Source of the DNA: Atherix ibis
Lineage: Eukaryota; Arthropoda; Insecta; Diptera; Athericidae
NCBI GenBank assembly: GCA_958298945.1
Contig: OY282606.1
Span: forward strand, 41,243,920-41,307,919
Direction: 5' to 3'
DNA: 64,000 bases
Position numbers and translations under genes: made by a program. Positions within the stretch are counted from its first letter, which is position 1. Each line of letters starts with the position of its first letter. The notes beneath the pieces were generated by a model. That model was not told the DNA's origin. It saw only the letters and a program-made list of their open reading frames with translations, and did not search any database. This document shows, piece after piece, positions 52,201-61,572 of this stretch.

Positions 52201-55200
52201 ATCCTTAAAATGAGTACGATCAGCTTTTCAAGACCTTTTTTGCTGTCACTAATTTTTAATAAATCGAATTTGTTATTCTTGCATTAATTTTCGGGTATTT
52301 TTCAGTATGAATACGATTTTGATGATCTAAGCCGACGAGTGGTTCTCGGAAAAGGTACCTACGGTGTTGTTTACGCTGCTCGCGATCTTAACACACAAGT
52401 AAGAATTGCTATCAAAGAAGTGCCAGAAAAGATCGCCCATGACGTTCAACCGTTACACGAAGAGATCAAGTTGCATTCACAACTTCGCCATCGTAATATT
52501 GTACAGGTAAATTTGTGTAGATCACTGATCTTCCGTACAAACTGAATTTTTTTTTTTAATTTTAATAACTTTTCTAAAAATGTTAAAATGAAAATAAAAA
52601 AAATCTCCCTTTTAATATTAGTATTTGGGATCTGTTTCTGAGGATGGATACTTCAAGATTTTTATGGAACAAGTTCCTGGCGGATCGCTCTCAGCTTTGC
52701 TGCGCGAGAAATGGGGTCCACTAAAAGACAATGAAGCGACGATCGCATTCTACTCTAAACAGATATTAGAAGGTAGGTGTACCAGGTGCTATTTATTGTA
52801 TTTTTCCAAAATTTGACTAATTTCATTTGGCTACTTATGAATTCTGCATACGTCAGGTCTTAAATATCTTCACGATCAGAAAATCGTGCATCGAGACATT
52901 AAAGGTGACAACGTACTCGTGAACACGTACAGCGGTGTTGTTAAAATTTCTGATTTTGGCACATCGAAACGACTTGCTGGCATTAATCCGATTACGGAAA
53001 CTTTTACTGGCACCTTACAGTATATGGCACCGGAGGTAATTGATCAAGGTGTACGAGGCTATGGACCAGCGGTAAGTTTATTCGTTTCTTCAATGTATAT
53101 TTATTCTAGTTTAGAGCTTTTTGTTTTGTATTTTTTGCCAGAAAACTTTTGCTTTTTTTGTACATTTTTTGTCTGTTAAAACAACTTTTTGAAATGGAAT
53201 TATTCGTTCAATTATATTTTACTAAAATTTGATTTTAAAGTTCTCGAATCGTTTTATAGAATTGGAAAAATTTTCAAAAAAATTCAATAATGTTGCCAGT
53301 TAATAAAAGAATTTTTTTTTCTTCTATTTTGTCAAGGCTGATGTCTGGTCATTCGGTTGTACAATAGTAGAAATGGCAACTGGTAAACCACCGTTTATAG
53401 AACTTGGCTCAGCACAAGCAGCCATGTTTAAAGTAGGCTACTATAAGAAGCATCCAGAAATTCCCGACGAAATGTCGATCACAGCGAAAACTTTTATTTT
53501 GCGATGTTTCGAAGTTGATGTCCAAAAGCGGGCCACAGCAGCTCTCCTTTTGGAAGATCCTTTTCTGTCTGAGTAAGTAATTGATTATTTTTGTTTGTAT
53601 TAAAAAAAAATTATTTTATAAACACAATAAAGAATTTTATTTAAATTATTTTATATTTGATAAATAATAGTTTGGTTTTGTTTGTTTATTTATTTTTGAA
53701 AATAGCAAACACAGAAAAGCTCGACCACCGGCACCAATGACCGAATTTTCCCGGAGCATATCTGTCCCGGCTGATAGACTGGTTCATAAAGTTAACACAT
53801 CACCACAAAGTAATGCCAATTGCCATACACCAACTACACCGGAACTTGAGTAAGTCCTGTTTTTATTTTTACTTTTTTTTCAATTTTTAAATATTTAAAT
53901 TCCTTTTAAAACCTATTAAAAATTCTTCAATTTTGTTTAATTATTATTTTTTTATTTTATTAAATAAAATTACAAATGGCAAGAAAAATAATTTTTTTTA
54001 TCATTGTGCATGTTTTTATGTGTATGTGTGCGCGTGTGCGTGTGTAATAATAAATATTTTGATAGTAGAGAAATGACAAATTTTTATCCTGATTTGTAGT
54101 TTTTCGTAAAATTATTGTTTTTTTAGTAATAATTTTTTTATGGAATTTTAATAGTGTTTTTTTTTTTAAAAAAGTATTTAAAAAAAATGACAATTTTTAC
54201 CCCCAAAAAAAAAAAATATGTTTAGACAAAATTTTTAGGTCCTTATTTTCAGTTCTTTCAATTCAAAAAGTTATTGCATTTTTGGTGTTGGTAAATTTGT
54301 GTGTATGAAAAGCCTGATTAAATGAGTAAATATTTTACCAGAAAAAAAAAGAAATACGTTTGGGAAAAGGGATAATTTTTTTTTATCCTTTCAATACGTA
54401 ATTATACAATAATTTGTATATTGTTTATGGTGTTTTGATTTTATTTACTTTTCATGACTATTCATTGTAAAAGAATTTCGCCGTTGCAGTGTTGTTGTTG
54501 AATTTAATTGTTTTGTAGCATTTGTATCACAAAATCATCACCAATGAAGAATATCCACCATGTTGATTTAGCACCAATCCAAATACCGATGACCAGCAGT
54601 TTAAGGTGAGTACGAACATGGATTTTTACACGCTATTCAACGTGCGTGCCAGCCTATTTTTCTTTATCATTTACTTGTTTGTTCCTAATTTTTATGACTA
54701 GTCAGATATTCATTCGATAAAAATAAAGAAAATTACAAATCACTTAGAAGACATCTTGTAGATAGAAACATGCACTATTATTAATTATTATTTAAATTAT
54801 TCTGTTCGAGTATAAATAATAGCTACTATTAAAACTAAGCTTTCATATTATATCCTTCATTGATAGCTAATATATTTTTTAGTATAAAAAAGAATACTGC
54901 AAATAATTTTAGAATTTCCTATTACCTACAACCTTCCAGCAGAGCTCCTGATGATCTATATATATTATAAAGAAATATCTAAACAGACAGACATACTAAT
55001 TGACATATTCTTTCCACGGAAGCTAGGTTTAGCTATAGTTGAAAACTTGTAAATATGCCTTCAAAAGACGTTTTGCGCTAGATTGTGACTAATTTTACTA
55101 ACAAGCATAAATCAAAATTTCTACAGTATTTTCCTTGCAGCACGAAACAATTAAAAATAATATTGACAGCAAAAGAAAACACAAAATCAAAAAATCGTTC

Positions 55201-58200
55201 GTACTTTCGGTCCTTATCCAAAGGATATAAATGTATAAAAACAATGTTTCATTATGGCTCGTATAAGTTTTATCATTTTTAATCTTATAAAAAAAAAATT
55301 AACTTTTAAAATTAATAGAAAATATCTTAACTTAAAAACCATTATTCCAATAAAATAATTATTTATTGCCAGTAACTAACATTAAATAAGCTTTTTTTAG
55401 TATTTTTTCTAGCGTTTATATTACGTGTGCTTTTTGAATTTTTCTTTGCATGTGCATTTGTATTATATTTATAAAAAATATAATATTTACTTAATCTTTA
55501 CCAAGTTTATATATACTGTGAAAAACTATATAATTTATATTATAAAAGTTTGATTATAATTTTGTTTGCATAATTTTATCATAGAATGCATATTCTTGTA
55601 ATAAGAGGTTATCCAATTTGTACTATAAAGTTTTAAAACCTAAAAAAAAAACCTTTTTTATAACTAAGATTTTTATAAAAATTTTATTTCAATATATTAT
55701 TTGAACCTTGCCATTATACATAAAATATAAAACTTACCAAATAGCCGTTACGAGGACTCGGTCCTTTTGATGTAATTTTTGATAACTTTTTCATGCAGTT
55801 CGGGCTGTAAATCAGTCATTACTTGACAAATGTTGGTTTTTAAAATGCTTTTAAATTTGATGGTTGTATACGTAAATATAATATTTAAAATAGCCTTACA
55901 AGATAAAGTCCAACGGTGTCAAATCTCACGGTCTTGGTGGCCAATGACTTCACCAAATCTCGAAACTACGCTTCCTGAGAACTTTTCCCACAACGAAGTA
56001 AAAATTTGTCGTGTTGTGTTGCTTATGGCACTATTTCGTTGAAACCACATGTGACTCAAATTGAATTCTTTAAGTTCAGGCCAAAAAAAAATGATTATCA
56101 AACGACCATGGCGCTCAGAATTAGCGGTAAGGTTCTCATCTTCTTCATTTTCAAACAAATACAGGTCAATTACACGTTCAGACCGGAATACATACCAGAA
56201 AATCAATTTTCACAGATGTAATAGCTTCTCTATAGGAACTTGTATTTTTTCAGATTCGCATATAATACAGTTTTGCTTATTGATGCATCTTTCGATCGAG
56301 AAATGAGTCCCATCTTGAAGAAACTAATATCCTCTTAAAGCGTGAAATGTGACTACAACGGAACCACCAATTTTATTTGGTTATAAACTGATCCAAATCA
56401 TAAATCTATTTCAAAATTGTTAAATGACGGGATAATAATTTTTAATCTTTAAAATAGATAAACCGTTGTTATAAACTACGTTTGGTACTAATACCATAAA
56501 AAAAAAATTTCTCAATTTTTCCAAGAAAAAATAATTAAAAGAAATGTTTTTCTTTTTTTTTCTACGTAATGTAAAAATAAAATTATTTATTGGGACACAA
56601 AATTGACTATCATATAATTAAGATCTTTATTCTAGTTTTGATTCTATATTTGCAACGAAATTATAAATTTGATAAAGTCAATACTTTTTTGAAATATTTC
56701 TTATAAAAACATTCTTAACAAAATCAAAAATAATTATTTAACCCAAAAATTTCAAAAAAAAATAATATTATAACCTATCTAACTATTAGCTGACCATATA
56801 ATTATTGAATAGACAATAATCAAAGGCACTTAGAATTTTGAATAAATAAATGCTTGCCAATTACTTTTTAAAGATTATTTCACGTAAATGTTGGCCAAGA
56901 CTATGTTTCAAGTAATCCATGCGAGAGGTCTTATTTTGAACCACTTTTTCGAGTATCTCGCCTGGTATCTCGCTAATAACACGTGTACTGTTGTCTTCCA
57001 AGGCTGCAAGTGACGCTGGTTTATTGGCATAACGGAGTGACTAGAGACGTCAAATCGTATGGTCCTGGCTGCCAACTCTCCGGTCTGAAACGTGAGATAA
57101 ATTGTTCACCGAACTAATCTATCAATATGTCCATTGTTTCACGTGCTGTGTGGCATGTAGTACCGTCTTCTAAAAACCACTGTTTGGCATGTAGAACTGT
57201 CTTCAAAAACCGTCGTTTTAGCAAAAAAAAGTTCGAAATCATCGAGCGATAGCGGCCGCCATTGACGCGTCATCTTTAAAGATGATTCCACCGGACCATA
57301 AACCGCGCCAAACAGTGCATTTTTCTGGGTGCAATGGCAATTTTTGTTTTGCCTGTGGTTGTTCATCAGACCAAATGTGACAATTTTGCTTATTCACATA
57401 CTCATTCAACCAGAAATGAGCTTCGTCGCTGAACGCAATTTTTTAGTTAAAAAAAACGGATTTTCCTCATTTTCCAATTCAACGCTTTGACTGGTCCTTC
57501 GGCTTCAGTTCTTGCACGAGCTGTATTTTATACGCTTTCAGACAAAGTTCCTTGCATTAAATCTTCCACATAGTCGAGTAACACAATTCCAATTGCTGTG
57601 AACGGCGACGGATAGACAAATCGCGGTCTTCACCAACATTGGATGCAACGGCAGCAATATTTTCCTCTGTACGCACTCTACGTTGAACGCAATTTTCTAG
57701 TTAAATAAACTGATTTTCCTCATTTTCCAATTCAACGCTTTGACTGGTCCTTCGGCTTCAGTTCTTGCACGAGCTGTATTTTATACGCTTTCAGACAAAG
57801 TGCCTTGCATTAAATCTTCCACATAGTCGAGTAACACAATTCCAATTGCTGTGAACGGCGACGGATAGACAAATCGCGATCTTCACCAACATTGGATGCA
57901 ACGGCAGCAATATTTTCCTCTGTACGCACTCTACACAAACGGGTCGGTGGTTTGATGTCCAATAGCGTAAAATTGCTGCGATATTTTGTTATTATGGCTT
58001 GAATTGCTTGCTCAGTAGATGGATTATGAGCTAACTGAGCACTTTTGACTTTGACACAAATCAAACTTTTGACTTTGACATACGTCAAAGCATGTCACAC
58101 GTGTCACGTGTGATCTGTCAAAAATAAAACCATGAAAAACCAAACGAGCAAAAAAATCACCCAATATAACATGTTTTATATATTAATAACGACAATATTG

Positions 58201-60923
58201 GCAAAAATTTTATTTTGTTAGTGCATGGCTGGACTGCTTATTAATATGTGAACCCATCAATGCTTGCTTGTGAATGTTTGGTCAATGTTGTAAATATATG
58301 TCACCTCACTATGGTCGCAATTATTCACTTTCAGTAATTTACCGAATTCGCCATCAATTGAAAACGATGTCGATTCTGACAACACATTTACTCTTAATCG
58401 CAGAAGCTCTTCTAGCGGTATATTATCGCCAGAGGTCGAGATGCATCCATCATCCTCGAAGACATCGCTTAATGAGACCAGCGAAAGTGATGGATTCTAT
58501 CTTCTGAAAAAGGATTCACAACGACGAGCAACATTATCGAAAGTCCTTACACAGGATGAAACGAAAATCTGTGATGTTTGGATGGATAAAATTGAAAATA
58601 ATCACAAAGTAGAAGTTGTCATAAGTAAAGTGAGTCAAATGAACAATACAAGATCTGAGAATAAAAAGGATTTGAATAATAATTCCGTTCGCTAAACTAT
58701 TCCATTTTATTGTTGAAATTACAGTCACATTTGGAAACGATGTTACGTGCGCTTCGTGATTATATTATCGAACAGAATAAAGAGTCGCTTGAGGCTAGCA
58801 TGATTAACTTGAAGAAAAGCTTAGATTTTGATTCTACAGCAATTGATCATTTACATTTGGCTCTTTATTCATTTCAGGTAATTTAAAATTAAACCATATT
58901 CACCCTATAAATGTAAAATTTCTATTTTTTTTCTCATTTATCTTTTATTTATTAAAATTTTATATAAATATGCACTCGCATATACACATTTAAATATTCT
59001 ATATACAATAAGTGTGTAGAGGCGCATACTATTACGACTCAATATATTTGTCTATCTGTTTGTTGGATCTGCTTTCTTATCAGAAATTTTATTAGTTAAA
59101 TCTCCACAATTTCTGATAACATAATTACTGATAATCGTAATGGAATGTAAAGAAAAAATCAATAATTAACTTAATTTGAATTTGCAGGACGCTGTAATTT
59201 CAGTATTGCGTTTACATAGCATCAAACCGCATTGGATGTTCGCTCTCGATAATCTTGTTAAAAGTGCTGTACAAGCAGGAATTACGGTATTATCACCAGG
59301 TAAATTTTATACTTATATTTTAGAATGATATCGAATAACGTTAACCATAAGAAATTTATAACAAGATAATTACTATGTTATATGATTATTTTGAAAAGAA
59401 GAAGATATAAATTCAAATGCATTAAACAGTTTATTTTAGTGGAAATTTTCTCAGGCATATTTTTTCTAGTTTTTTACTAGTGTAGGTTGAAAAATAATTT
59501 TAAATTTTTTTTTTAATTATCTAAATTTAAAAGACTTTATTAATTTAGCAAAGATTTTTAAAAAAGTTTTCGTATAGCATAGTGTTTTTTTTAATATATT
59601 TATTACCATTTTATCTTATAGAATTGGGTGCAAATTTAGCTGGACAAGAGACTGCTGGTAATACTGAGGAGGAGGAACAAGAGATGATGTCAACATCAGG
59701 TGTTAGTACTGTGAACTCAACTAAAATGCAACCGAAGGCAAATGTGTCCGATGAGTTGAATGTTTTGCGTATGGAGAATGTCCACCTAATGCAAGATGTT
59801 ATAGAGTCACAGCGAAATCATCAGACACTTCTGAAGTCTCTCATCGATGAGCAAAATTTGAATATGGAAATGTTGAAGAACTTTACCAGTCAATTAAGTA
59901 ATGTTGTCAACATGTATAGCCGAAGTATTTCACAAGGGTAGGATTTATTCATGTTCTTATTCATATTTCAAATCTTAGTATCACACGGAGAAATTGTCAC
60001 TTTTTTTTTATATTTAAAATTTAAATTATTTTTATGTAAATTCAGATATTTCAGTGACATAAGCGATAATACAACACCAAAAGTCCGTGTGACCGAAGAC
60101 TACTCACTCTCGTCATCGATACAATCTTTATCTGGTCCTAATTCGATACCCGTGACGACCGTAACTTTCACCTCTACAGCACCAGCAAGCTATTCAGGTC
60201 CGCCAAGTTGTATGGGGCAGCAGGAAACTGTAGATTGTCCAACATCACCAAATATAAATATCAGCAACAGCACTGGGAATAGTCCAACACATCGAAAAGG
60301 TCATAACCTACGACCAAGTGTTACGATACGTGCTGACCTGAATAAAAATGTTACCACCCAAAAATCTCCACTATCACCAAACAGACATCACTTATCACCA
60401 CAAATCGAAGATCGCCTAAATAGGAACATCACAGCACCCGACGTACCTTCGCAAATAGACCTCGCACTAGAAGACTGGCTTATATATCATGATATCCCAC
60501 CAATTACACGGCAGCAGATTCATAGTGCTGAATTCACCTTAGATAATTTTCTCTACCAAACCGATAAGACCGACATTCGGCGATTAGGTTTGAGGTAAGT
60601 TCGTTAACAAGAGCTTTAGTAAATGTTCGATCAGAAATTTTTCTAAATGAACAATTTTTATTTTCAGATGCGGAACTGAAGTTCATATTTGGAAGCTGAT
60701 TCAAGATGCTCGTTCTAAAAAACGAAACATAAATACTGATGGTGATGCGGTGGAAAAAATCAACCGAATGCCCGATAATAACAAGCCTACGGAACGTGTA
60801 CGAGCTCAGATCAATCTAAGCAAGTCTAGCTCAAATTCGAATTGTAACAGTTTTGATTCTTCCGATGAGGTTGCCGGTAGCGATTATGACTCTTGCAATG
60901 GATTGGATGAAAACGAACATTAA
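31287..60923 (+). CDS. Ask1: ASK1/MAP3K5-type MAP kinase kinase kinase (Pk92B orthologue)
   Basis: Twenty coding exons give 1514 residues: 31287-31323, 49940-50145, 50221-50415, 50484-50641, 50728-51183, 51268-51380, 51453-51778, 51848-52186, 52306-52506, 52622-52772, 52857-53071, 53337-53572, 53706-53849, 54519-54605, 58335-58629, 58725-58877, 59188-59299, 59622-59937, 60046-60594, 60668-60923. Every junction has GT-AG ends and the phases agree. N-terminal and central regulatory regions match ASK1 ([40 protein letters not shown]). The Ser/Thr kinase domain spans about 622-875. A 14-3-3-type site (RSISVP) follows, then KDSQRRATL, a coiled coil and a C-terminal SAM-like region. The family phosphorylates MKK4/7 and MKK3/6 kinases to drive JNK and p38 in oxidative stress. 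The first exon ([12 protein letters not shown]) is less certain than the rest, since it rests on its Kozak context, splice phase and donor. Confidence 0.92.
31600..31990 (-). pseudogene. Possible old mariner-type relic in Ask1 intron 1
   Basis: The segment contains CTCCTTCAAAGTAGTTTCG and nearby sequence similar to 18.38-18.45 kb (TTCAAAGTAGTACTC). This corresponds on the minus strand to the 3' part of a mariner-type transposase gene. No clean catalytic motif survives, so this assignment rests on resemblance to the other relic. Confidence 0.35.
32405..32850 (+). pseudogene. Non-LTR retrotransposon C-terminal relic in Ask1 intron 1
   Basis: Broken plus-strand frames give SRFERIIL, near the FERKVLR position, then [11 protein letters not shown] and [12 protein letters not shown]. 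The last resembles the RLRWLGHVARM block near the end of endonuclease/reverse-transcriptase proteins. Block order matches the family. Stops are numerous and no 5' part is present. Confidence 0.5.
32851..35290. other. Ask1 intron 1, AT-rich, no gene recognised
   Basis: Simple A/T-rich sequence. About 33200-33420 is slightly more base-diverse. No transposase or structured RNA motif was found. Confidence 0.4.
35300..35485. repeat. Diverged direct repeat of about 40 bp
   Basis: CACTGAGAGCGATCTGTCAA (about 35309) and CACTGAGAGAGATTGGTCAG (about 35441) share a core spaced about 132 bp apart. The second is followed by a more GC-rich stretch leading into the mariner relic downstream. It could be an element terminus, but that is not established. 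Confidence 0.45.
35640..36470 (+). pseudogene. Degraded mariner-type transposase relics (probably two pieces)
   Basis: Near 35915 the plus strand encodes [11 protein letters not shown], the second-Asp block, followed by a shifted [16 protein letters not shown] (third block, with Asp replaced). Farther on, [10 protein letters not shown] resembles the C-terminal block. Another third-Asp-like string, [14 protein letters not shown], appears near 36270 after a run of C. This suggests a second, overlapping or duplicated relic. No inverted repeats were identified. The piece lies in Ask1 intron 1. Confidence 0.5.
36810..37010 (+). pseudogene. Unassigned 66-codon frame, possibly a retrotransposon gag fragment
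   Basis: [18 protein letters not shown] opens a frame with balanced codon use in an A/T-rich setting. The opening loosely resembles the start of Copia-type gag proteins (VKEGLWxIV). The remainder does not continue convincingly. Function is unknown. Confidence 0.2.
37011..38635. other. Ask1 intron 1, no gene recognised
   Basis: 37020-37480 is base-diverse but without a readable protein motif. 37480-38635 is A/T-rich. Nothing can be assigned. Confidence 0.4.
38640..39530. repeat. Two direct copies of a GC-richer unit of about 345 bp
   Basis: Copy A spans about 38640-38985 and copy B about 39188-39530, a period of 548 bp. Shared blocks in the same order include ACGTGGCATACC, CTCAATCAGCGCA-type sequence, AATATCTCCCACCAGCG, GATCGTACCCGCG and GCCTAAGGCGTCTCACCATT. 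Composition is far less A/T-rich than the surroundings. Neither copy has an open frame. A non-LTR reverse transcriptase relic follows directly, so these may be repeated 5' untranslated modules of that element. Confidence 0.8.
39540..40500 (+). pseudogene. Non-LTR retrotransposon reverse transcriptase relic in Ask1 intron 1
   Basis: Plus-strand frames contain [20 protein letters not shown], matching the MNEFGIPEKLIKLVKLT block of endonuclease/reverse-transcriptase elements. Downstream near 40130 comes [20 protein letters not shown], then [10 protein letters not shown], the C-terminal block. Frames shift repeatedly and the catalytic YADD is not readable. It belongs with the relics at 3.1 and 9.1 kb. 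Confidence 0.65.
40501..41690. other. Ask1 intron 1, AT-rich, no gene recognised
   Basis: Nothing recognised beyond A/T-rich sequence and short homopolymers. Confidence 0.4.
41690..42250 (+). other. Base-diverse segment with coding-like strings, unassigned
   Basis: A plus-strand frame gives [20 protein letters not shown] and [20 protein letters not shown] before a stop. Another frame continues 41970-42197. Composition is unlike the intron around it, which suggests an old insertion, but I recognise no family on either strand. The next 440 bp (42251-42690) are plain A/T-rich. Confidence 0.3.
42690..42960 (+). repeat. Dispersed repeat, copy A
   Basis: It shares an ordered set of blocks with 46185-46480. 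AGAGGCCATTTTGTAGCGCC pairs with AGAAGCCACTTTATAGAGCC, both followed by ACGACC. Then AAACTGGT, a TCTGAGATTGTTAAATTTTG / TAAGAAGTGGTTAAATTTAA pair and GGAGTGCTATTCA / GGAGTCCTATTCA. No protein motif is visible, so the element class is unknown. Confidence 0.6.
43109..44404 (+). mobile_element. Mariner element, copy 2, flanked by TA
   Basis: The right end reads (in reverse complement) TGAGGGTCGTTCAATAAGTC. The left end is CGAGGGACTTATACGTTCAA, that is, the same repeat with a short insertion. TA lies directly outside both ends (43107-43108 and 44405-44406), as expected for mariner target duplication. Its sequence is nearly identical to copy 1 at 13797-15040. It sits in Ask1 intron 1 and its right end is only about 50 bp from the next mariner. 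Confidence 0.9.
43292..44340 (+). pseudogene. Mariner transposase with lost start, stops and a frameshift (copy 2)
   Basis: The position matching the copy 1 start codon is ATC (at about 43292) instead of ATG. In-frame stops follow near 43436 (TAA), 43584 (TGA) and 43669 (TAG). Two open pieces remain: 43691-44017, containing [17 protein letters not shown], and, after a one-base loss near 44008 in the run of C, the frame ending at 44340. The latter keeps [29 protein letters not shown] and LKGDYVEK. Copy 2 preserves the C-terminal frame that copy 1 has lost. All changes are single-base, so decay is recent. Confidence 0.9.
44456..45713 (+). mobile_element. Apparently intact mariner element with TA target sites
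   Basis: Terminal inverted repeats of 29 bp with one mismatch begin CGTAGGCTACTATATATATT at the left, and the right end in reverse complement is CGTGGGCTACTATATATATT. Both end in TCTGGCCTA. TA dinucleotides lie immediately outside (44454-44455 and 45714-45715). Length is 1258 bp. A subterminal palindrome GGCAACACTAAGTGTTGCC lies at 44485-44503. The element is in Ask1 intron 1, 49 bp after mariner copy 2. Confidence 0.93.
44631..45647 (+). CDS. Mariner transposase, intact
   Basis: A 338-residue uninterrupted transposase that cuts and rejoins element ends at TA sites. Residues 1-110 hold two helix-turn-helix DNA-binding domains ([13 protein letters not shown], then [20 protein letters not shown]). 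The linker block is WIPHNL (121-126), equivalent to WVPHEL. The catalytic Asp residues are Asp160 ([14 protein letters not shown]), Asp252 ([10 protein letters not shown]) and Asp287 ([12 protein letters not shown]). The last two have 34 residues between them, so this is DD34D. The ATG at 44631 gives the normal family length and start. The third-motif serine typical of many mariners (APSD) is Asn here. No frameshift or stop is present, which is rare in this window. The subfamily differs from copies 1-3. Whether it is active cannot be told from sequence alone. Confidence 0.95.
   Translation: MELTREHFRAIIFHNFRRGLSRQECIDELKSLYGYEAPSYSTVKNWYNEFNRGRRSLKDEFREGRPKTAVVPENIDAVRELIMQDRHVTYREIEACLGISPTSIHSILHEHLAVKKVCSRWIPHNLTIAQKKARVDWCKEMLKKYDRGASKDVYKIVTGDESWIYAYEPETKQQSTVWVFQDESNPTKVVRGRSTSKQMVACFFGKTGHVATVPLVQRRTVNSEWYTTICLPEVFGEIRKTNKRSRIIVHHDNASSHTSAQTSAFLTGQNVELMGHPPYSPDLAPNDFFLFPHIKKKMRGQRNHVLEVSQSEWKKCFENWFERMQKCINLDGEYFEKQ
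45720..46184. other. Ask1 intron 1, AT-rich, no gene recognised
   Basis: Nothing recognised. Confidence 0.4.
46185..46480 (+). repeat. Dispersed repeat, copy B
   Basis: Diverged partner of 42690-42960, with AGAAGCCACTTTATAGAGCC followed by ACGACC, then AAACTGGT and GGAGTCCTATTCA in the same order. No protein motif. The two copies bracket both mariner insertions at 43.1-45.7 kb. Confidence 0.55.
46774..47575 (-). pseudogene. DD41D-type transposase, 5'-truncated at a hairpin
   Basis: From about 47490 downward the minus strand reads [19 protein letters not shown] and then [20 protein letters not shown] (first Asp). Next comes [15 protein letters not shown], then frameshifts through the VTVN block. 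46774-47064 then gives [29 protein letters not shown] (third Asp) and the C-terminus [14 protein letters not shown]. The N-terminal half is missing. Where it should continue upstream of KIKL, the sequence instead folds back as the 32-bp inverted repeat at 47460-47531. Confidence 0.8.
47460..47531. repeat. 32-bp inverted repeat with one mismatch
   Basis: The left arm 47460-47491 starts CTTTAGTTCTTGAGTTAAC. The right arm 47500-47531 is its reverse complement except at one position. The loop is 8 nt. The left arm is transposase coding sequence (minus strand, KIKLTQELK). The right arm is an inverted copy in place of the upstream coding sequence. Confidence 0.93.
47576..48640. other. Ask1 intron 1, AT-rich, no gene recognised
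   Basis: Nothing recognised. Confidence 0.4.
48645..49060 (-). pseudogene. DD41D-type transposase fragment
   Basis: Minus-strand frames from about 49050 downward give [20 protein letters not shown], then FEGVIKTDW and a degraded ITVN-like block near 48860. These correspond to the region between the first and second catalytic Asp of the DD41D group. Strongly decayed. Confidence 0.45.
49061..49939. other. Ask1: End of Ask1 intron 1
   Basis: A/T-rich intronic sequence ending in the acceptor TTTTTATTTCAG just before exon 2 at 49940. The 63-codon frame at 49724 has no family resemblance. Confidence 0.5.
52306..53572 (+). other. Ask1: Kinase-domain exons of Ask1
   Basis: Four exons encode the catalytic domain. 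The glycine loop is GKGTYG (residues about 625-630), the ATP-binding lysine lies in AIKEV (Lys647), the catalytic loop is HRDIKGDN (Asp741), and the metal-binding motif is DFG (760-762). The activation segment [14 protein letters not shown] is identical to the mammalian ASK1 string as I know it and keeps the phosphorylatable threonines. [13 protein letters not shown] and MATGKPPF are also family-typical. All residues needed for catalysis are present, so the enzyme should be active. Confidence 0.93.
54016..54046. repeat. TG/CG-type microsatellite in Ask1 intron 13
   Basis: An imperfect (TG)n run with CG interruptions (GTGTGCGCGTGTGCGTGTG). Intron 13 (53850-54518) is otherwise A/T-rich with no gene. 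Confidence 0.8.
54606..55739. other. Ask1 intron 14, first part, no gene recognised
   Basis: A/T-rich intronic DNA. The open frame at 55085-55282 has no recognisable motif. Confidence 0.4.
55740..56340 (-). pseudogene. DD41D-type transposase relic in Ask1 intron 14
   Basis: The minus strand encodes [20 protein letters not shown], then [20 protein letters not shown], then [20 protein letters not shown]. These match VTVNSERYRx[14 protein letters not shown] and LREKFPGRVISRNGDVNWP of better copies. The second catalytic Asp is replaced (QRNSA for QQDGA). The C-terminal part at about 55740-55900 is only faintly readable. Confidence 0.65.
56341..56859. other. Ask1 intron 14, AT-rich spacer
   Basis: Nothing recognised between the two DD41D relics. 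Confidence 0.4.
56860..58150 (-). pseudogene. DD41D-type transposase relic with an internal duplication
   Basis: The minus strand starts near 58090 ([19 protein letters not shown], then [20 protein letters not shown] and [18 protein letters not shown], the N-terminal helix-turn-helix). It continues through a [13 protein letters not shown] block and [20 protein letters not shown] near 57400. Degraded parts follow down to a C-terminal region near 56900. A 254-bp stretch covering the N-terminal part is present twice in tandem (57431-57938). Frameshifts and the duplication exclude function. It sits in Ask1 intron 14 and may account for part of that intron's size. Confidence 0.75.
57431..57938. 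repeat. Tandem duplication of 254 bp
   Basis: GAACGCAATTTT begins at 57431 and again at 57685. The two units stay nearly identical through CTCTGTACGCACTCTAC, with a few base differences (for example TCGCGGTC against TCGCGATC). The junction sits inside a transposase relic. Confidence 0.92.
58335..60923 (+). other. Ask1: C-terminal exons of Ask1 (coiled coil and SAM-like region)
   Basis: Six exons follow the 3.7-kb intron 14. Exon 15 is Ser-rich, then has [19 protein letters not shown], equivalent to the KDSERRATL block after the kinase domain in mammals. [14 protein letters not shown] follows in exon 17. Exon 18 holds TSGVSTVNS and a Glu/Asn/Leu-rich stretch likely to form the oligomerising coiled coil. 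Exon 19 is a Ser/Thr/Pro-rich linker ending in the SAM-like segment ([14 protein letters not shown], then [19 protein letters not shown] across into exon 20). The stop is TAA at 60921-60923. Confidence 0.88.
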
Positions 60924-60998
60924 AATTCAACCTTCCATAGACATTTTAGATCGTTTAAGAAGAACTTAACACCGAAAATAGTGCCTTTTTTCAATCGT

Positions 60999-61572
60999 AA
61001 TAAAAATTCGTATTTTATTTTCATTTCTTAGTTATAATATTACATTTAATGTAGTTGTTATCGTAATTATGGTATTTATTCTATTTTGAATATGTCTTGA
61101 TATTTATTAAAATGTCTTCCTTATCCTTTTCATACATAATATTCGATCCATCATCACAATTTCATCTTATCTTGTTGTAAATCACATTCGTTTATTTATT
61201 GTCAAAAGGACTAATTTCATATCATACATTATCGTCTATTATCATTGCATAGCCTTTAATTTACATACTGTTTCTTGTTTTATAGTGTAAGAAAAGTGCT
61301 GTTTAGATTTTTTTGTTGTGTTTTGTTTTGTGATAACGTAAAGAGTAATCGTCGTTGACGAACCAAATAATTTCTTTAAAACATCTAAATCTTTATTTAT
61401 TTGCATATATTAGAAAAAAGTAAATAGAATTTTAAAAAAAAAGAAGAAAAGGCTTTGTATTTCAAAAGTATTGTCAAATGCAGATTTTTGATATTAATTT
61501 ATATAACAGAAATTAAAACCTTTTTAGAAATTATTGTAAGAGTAATTTGAATAAAAATTATTTGAAAATAAA
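60999..61572 (+). terminator. Ask1: Candidate poly(A) signals of Ask1
   Basis: AATAAA occurs at 60999-61004, 61550-61555 and 61567-61572, downstream of the stop codon at 60923. The last two would give a 3' UTR of about 0.65 kb. Which is used cannot be decided here. Confidence 0.55.

Noticed and set aside
58091..58108. Palindrome CACACGTGTCACGTGTG as a paired E-box enhancer in Ask1 intron 14
   Set aside because: It lies at the terminus of a DD41D relic and has no supporting context. Short palindromes of this size are expected by chance or as transposon ends.
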